From NCBI GenBank assembly GCA_965217265.1, contig CBDCHP010000004.1:124001-188000 (forward strand): 64,000 bases of DNA. Direction: 5' to 3'. Made by a program: the position numbers and the translations under genes. The notes under the pieces are model-generated. The model did not search any database, was not told the DNA's origin, and saw only the letters and a program-made list of their open reading frames with translations. Shown here one piece after another: positions 61,313 to 64,000 of the stretch (positions are counted from its first letter, which is position 1; the number at the start of each line of letters is the position of its first letter). This DNA comes from JAGRGG01 sp965217265 (GTDB taxonomy: Bacteria > Pseudomonadota > Alphaproteobacteria > Geminicoccales > Geminicoccaceae).

Positions 61313-62196
61313 GCCGCCGCCAACTCCTCGTAACGCCGCCGCAGCCCGTTCGCCGCCCTGGTGTGCCCGTCCGCCGCGAGGCGCCGCACCAGCGGCAGCA
61401 CCGCCCGCCGCCAGCACTCGTCCAGCCTGCCCTCGCCCGCCGCCGCCGCCAAGGCGCGCGCCGCCGCCGTGCCGACCTCGATCGGGTCGGTGCCGCGCAC
61501 GTTCCGCCCGCTCCAGGTCAGGTAGTAGACCCTGCCTGCCCCGGGCCTGCCCCGGACTTGATCCGGGGGCCTGACCGGGGGGCCGCCCGCCGCGGACGCT
61601 GTGGACGCTGCGGACGCTAGATTGCGGCCCTTGTCTGCGCGCGCGCGAACGGACGGGGAACAGGCGCCCTCGATCGCGTCCAGTTTGGCGCTGTCGCTCT
61701 GCCGCGCCTGGGTATTCGCATTGGCAGGAACCTTGTCGCGGTCCTTGTCGTAGAGGTCGAGGCCCATCGACGAGCCGAAGTAGCGAAACGCCCGCTTCAT
61801 CGCGTCGGTCTCGGCCTCCTTCAACGCCCCCTCGTGCGCCTCGCCCGGCCGGCCGAGCGGCGCCGCGCCGTCGCCGAAGCCGAGGCCCTCGTGGACCACC
61901 TCCGTCTCGCCCGCCCAGACGGTGACGCGCACCTTGGCCATGTAGGCCGTCGTCCAGACTTTGTTGCCGTCGCCGTCCAGCCCCTCGCCCTCGCGAAGCA
62001 GGCGGACCTCCTCGATCGTCAGGTCCCAGCCCTCAAAGCCGAAGATGCGGTTGGCCTCGGCGATCACGCGCCAGCCCTCGACGTAGGACAGGGTCCGGCC
62101 CTTGGGCCCCCGCCGCGTCTTGACGTAAGCCGGGTCGAGCGCCGCCGCCAGCATCGCCCGCTGCTCTTCGCTGAATCCCTCGGTCTTGCTCGTCAT
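61309..62196 (-). CDS. Rad52/22-family single-strand annealing protein
   Basis: Phage-type recombination mediator of 295 residues. The N-terminal half has the Rad52/22 pattern: TLSYVEGWRVIAEANRIFGF, GWDLTIEEVRLL, then HEGLGFGDG and HEGALKEAETDAMKRAFRYF, followed by GSSMGLDLYDKD. Such proteins anneal complementary single strands coated by SSB. The C-terminal half is low-complexity and carries a GC palindrome (61549). It is coupled by ATGA overlap to the exonuclease gene upstream, giving an exonuclease-annealase pair like lambda Exo/Beta. Confidence 0.86.
   Translation of the reverse strand: MTSKTEGFSEEQRAMLAAALDPAYVKTRRGPKGRTLSYVEGWRVIAEANRIFGFEGWDLTIEEVRLLREGEGLDGDGNKVWTTAYMAKVRVTVWAGETEVVHEGLGFGDGAAPLGRPGEAHEGALKEAETDAMKRAFRYFGSSMGLDLYDKDRDKVPANANTQARQSDSAKLDAIEGACSPSVRARADKGRNLASAASTASAAGGPPVRPPDQVRGRPGAGRVYYLTWSGRNVRGTDPIEVGTAAARALAAAAGEGRLDECWRRAVLPLVRRLAADGHTRAANGLRRRYEELAAA
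61549..61570. repeat. Short GC palindrome inside the Rad52-like gene
   Basis: GCCCCGGA-CTTGA-TCCGGGGG, same family as 5536 and 60913. Read in the gene it encodes a PPDQVRGRPG segment in the non-conserved C-terminal part, consistent with insertion tolerated by the protein. Confidence 0.55.
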
Positions 62197-63134
62197 CGTT
62201 CCTCCCTCACGCTCAGGCGCCGATACCCACAGCGCCCCTTGATGACCTCGCCCGCGATCGCCGCCCGGTCGGGCACGCCCGCCACCGCCGGCGCCTCGAT
62301 GCGGTAGCCGCCGCAGCGCGCCCGGCCGGCGTCGCGCAGCCGCGCCAGCAGCCGGGCCTTGGCGGCGTCCTCCTCGGCCGCGGCCGCCCGCCGCCGCGCG
62401 CCGGCGTCGAGGAAGGCGGCGCACAAGCCCGGCACGGCCGGGTCGTCCAGGTCGAGCGGCGGCGCGCGGTTGGCGCACGGGAATTGGTCGCGCAAGGCGG
62501 CCAAGTCGGCCGCCGTGCCGTCGGGCTCGGGCGGGGTGCCGGCCTCGATGCTGGCCCAGAACGCCGCGACGCGGCGCTCGATCTCGGCGATGAGACCCGG
62601 CCGGGCGGCGTAGGCGTAGGGCGGGGCGAGGCGGTTGCCGCCGATCAGCGCGACGACGACGCCCCAGCCCATGCCGGTGCAGGCGAGCTGGTGCTGGAGC
62701 TGAAGCAGGACGTGCGGCGGCGGCTCGGCGTCGGTCCATTGCCGGCGGTGCGCCAGCCAGTCGGCGTTCTTGACCTCCATCACGCCGGGGCCGGGATGAC
62801 CAAGCTCGGTCCCGTCCTCGACGTGGAAGTCGGTCGTCGCCGCCATGCCCTCGACGCGCGGGTGGCGCACCCACGCCCCCGGCTCGATCGAAAGGTCGTA
62901 GATCTCGGCGGCGCCGCCGGCGATCGCGGCCTCCAGCCGCAGCCCCCACGCCGGCCGCTCGCCGTCGACCACCGGCTCGGCCACGCGCCCGGCCTTCACC
63001 CCCCAAAGGGCGTAGCGGGACAGCGCGTAGGCCGGGGCGCAGCCGAACAGGGCGGCGACCTCGCTCGCCCCGACGACGCCGCGCCGGGCTTCGAGCCACG
63101 CCTCGCGGTCCGCGTGCGGGGAGACGGCGCTCAT
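62193..63134 (-). CDS. YqaJ-type viral recombinase (PD-(D/E)XK exonuclease)
   Basis: Lambda-exonuclease-like nuclease, 313 residues. GVVGASEVAALFG is the GASE-type N-terminal motif; LRLEAAIA, an Asp in ATTDFHVED and MEVKNADW supply the metal-binding E...D...ExK set, and QLQHQLACTGMGWG is the conserved downstream helix. It digests dsDNA ends 5'-3' to load the annealase encoded next. ATG 63134 is preferred because GAAGG is spaced before it; ATG 63155 is possible. Confidence 0.85.
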   Translation of the reverse strand: MSAVSPHADREAWLEARRGVVGASEVAALFGCAPAYALSRYALWGVKAGRVAEPVVDGERPAWGLRLEAAIAGGAAEIYDLSIEPGAWVRHPRVEGMAATTDFHVEDGTELGHPGPGVMEVKNADWLAHRRQWTDAEPPPHVLLQLQHQLACTGMGWGVVVALIGGNRLAPPYAYAARPGLIAEIERRVAAFWASIEAGTPPEPDGTAADLAALRDQFPCANRAPPLDLDDPAVPGLCAAFLDAGARRRAAAAEEDAAKARLLARLRDAGRARCGGYRIEAPAVAGVPDRAAIAGEVIKGRCGYRRLSVREER

Positions 63135-63218
63135 GGGTGTGCCTTCAAGGCACATGGGGACGTTTCGTCCCGACGGCGGATCGGGTAGGAATGGGGTACT
63201 GTCGAGGGACCCGAACCG

Positions 63219-63455
63219 ATGATCGACACGCTGGAGAGCTTCAAGGACCTCGTGGGCGTCGGCTTCACCGAGTCGCAGGCGCGCGCCCTCGTCGAGGTGG
63301 CCAAGGTCACCGGCGACCCGAAGCCCGAAGCGCCGTTCGACACGCTCGCCGTCTTTCGCAAGCTGGTCGCGGTCGGCTTCGACGAGCGCAAGGCCGAAGG
63401 GATCGCGGTCATCGCCCGCGATGTCTGGATCAGCAACCTTCCGCGCACGGCGTGA
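63219..63455 (+). CDS. Small protein made of two tandem repeats
   Basis: A 78-residue protein with an internal duplication. IDTLESFKDLVGVGFTESQA and FDTLAVFRKLVAVGFDERKA align with each other, each followed by an alpha-helical tail (VEVAKV / IAVIARDV). Each module resembles the N-terminal FDTxxxxxxLxxAGFxExQA segment of DUF1640-type coiled-coil proteins. It lies seven bases ahead of a second gene with one such module. Function unknown. Confidence 0.62.
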   Translation: MIDTLESFKDLVGVGFTESQARALVEVAKVTGDPKPEAPFDTLAVFRKLVAVGFDERKAEGIAVIARDVWISNLPRTA

Positions 63456-63461
63456 CGGCCG

Positions 63462-63707
63462 ATGGCGGCGGACCTGGACACGCTCGAACTCGCGCGGCGG
63501 CTCAAGGAGGCCGGGGTCGGCGAGGCCGAGGCCGAGATGCTGGCGAGCACCTTCCGCAAGCAGCAGCGGGAACTGCTCGCCGTCCTCGCCAGCAAGGACG
63601 ATCTCAACAACGCGATCGAGAAGCTTGAACTGCGCCTGACGATCAAGCTCGGCGCGATGATCGGGGCCGCCGCCGTCGGGCTCGGCATCCTGATGAAGCT
63701 GCTCTGA
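63462..63707 (+). CDS. DUF1640-like coiled-coil protein with C-terminal membrane helix
   Basis: An 81-residue protein: an N-terminal LDTLELARRLKEAGVGEAEA module, a helical coiled-coil middle (RKQQRELLAVLASKDDLNN), and a C-terminal hydrophobic helix (about residues 64-81). This layout matches short DUF1640 (CCDC90-like) proteins common next to phage or toxin-like genes in proteobacteria. Function unknown. It probably shares a transcript with the preceding gene. Confidence 0.65.
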   Translation: MAADLDTLELARRLKEAGVGEAEAEMLASTFRKQQRELLAVLASKDDLNNAIEKLELRLTIKLGAMIGAAAVGLGILMKLL

Positions 63708-63728
63708 GGCCGAGCGGCCCGGTCCCTC

Positions 63729-63783
63729 TGGGGCCTCCCGGCCCCAGCCCTTCGGGACGGATGGCTGGCTTCTTGCCAGCCAT
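63729..63783. terminator. Two adjacent hairpins between convergent genes
   Basis: TGGGGCC-TCCC-GGCCCCA (63729-63746) and ATGGCTGGC-TTCTT-GCCAGCCAT (63761-63783) are perfect stems of 7 and 9 bp. They fill the gap between convergent genes and could stop transcription from both sides, though neither has a T-run. Confidence 0.45.
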
Positions 63784-63813
63784 GGTGCGGCAAAACATCG
63801 CAGGCCGCGCCGC

Positions 63814-64000
63814 TCACAGGAAGTTCCGGCCGTGGAATTCGAGCTTGCCGTCGATGGCGAGCAGCTTGGCGCGCGCCTCGCTCAGGATCTGCTCCAAATC
63901 GGCGAACAGCCCCTCGACCTCGGGGGTGACGGCGACGTCGTCGCCGGGGATCGCCGCGGCGGCGGCGTTCACCTTGGCCCACAGGTCCTGGCCGTAATCC
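63814..64000 (-). CDS. Partial unknown gene at the right window edge
   Basis: An open frame ending in TGA at 63814 and running off the window, 61 complete residues visible. It reads ...DLWAKVNAAAAAIPGDDVAV, then EVEGLFADLEQILSEARAKL and EFHGRNFL. It is a helical, acidic protein tail, probably part of the integrated element. I do not recognise the family. Confidence 0.5.
   Translation of the reverse strand, partial: DYGQDLWAKVNAAAAAIPGDDVAVTPEVEGLFADLEQILSEARAKLLAIDGKLEFHGRNFL

Noticed and set aside
61309..63099. Apparent 596-residue fusion upstream of the Rad52-like gene
   Set aside because: The N-terminal half is out of frame with the YqaJ-type gene. The Rad52-like protein starts at 62196 after GGGAGGAACG.

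Overview
The window is a high-GC stretch of bacterial chromosome that reads as an alphaproteobacterium, most likely close to Rhodospirillales or Geminicoccales. The main reasons are the block polyprenyl synthase / DUF2007 / TrmN6 / S49 peptidase / GlyQ / GlyS / pyruvate phosphate dikinase, a complete AapJQMP amino-acid transporter, DmeF, and a TauXY-Xsc type taurine pathway. The placement is inference from gene content and order; no rRNA is present. Coding density is very high and no gene-free gap exceeds about 220 bases.

Layout. 1-1557: TRAP transporter (DctQ partial, DctP). 1703-4046: metal efflux (DmeF, ChrA). 4222-7338: periplasmic PQQ-type dehydrogenase with its cytochrome c, a DsbA-like protein and a histidine phosphatase. 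7382-7458: tRNA-Pro(CGG). 7524-17799: housekeeping block (polyprenyl synthase, DUF2007, TrmN6, S49 peptidase, GlyQS, PpdK, MeaB). 18024-21892: desaturase, YgfZ, OtsA and a frameshifted YdeI-like gene. 22014-26821: chemoreceptor and a tripartite tricarboxylate transporter (TctCBA). 26971-36585: ferritin-like protein, AapJQMP, cystathionine beta-lyase, TlyA, AroQ and a DASS-type carrier. 36614-37510: a fluoroacetate-dehalogenase-like hydrolase. 37716-47470: a taurine dissimilation locus (Pta, TauX, TauY, Xsc, sulfite/sulfate exporter, TRAP TauKLM, universal stress protein). 47604-55384: a TMEM43-like protein, AlkA-type glycosylase, GFA protein, GyrA, and the coaD-queA-tgt operon. 55642-59173: a ribose-type sugar ABC transporter. 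59227-64000: the start of an integrated element, next to half of a tRNA-Lys gene, with integrase, AlpA-like protein, Rad52-type annealing protein and YqaJ-type exonuclease.

The most striking non-coding signal is a family of nine dispersed palindromic elements of 135-163 bp at 2661, 10557, 16728, 17799, 26821, 33623, 48275, 52496 and 55385. Each has GC-rich outer inverted arms, a pyrimidine tract mirrored by a purine tract, and an inner inverted-repeat core. In eight copies the edge coincides with, or directly abuts, the stop codon of a neighbouring gene. Copy 6 supplies bases of the stop codons of both convergent neighbours. I do not recognise the family as a named one. It could act as a bidirectional terminator, an mRNA stabiliser or a non-autonomous mobile element.

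A second recurring signal is a perfect 9-14 bp stem-loop directly behind each solute-binding-protein gene that is separated from its permease gene by a gap (501-528, 31210-31246, 44992-45017). This probably raises the level of binding protein over membrane subunits.
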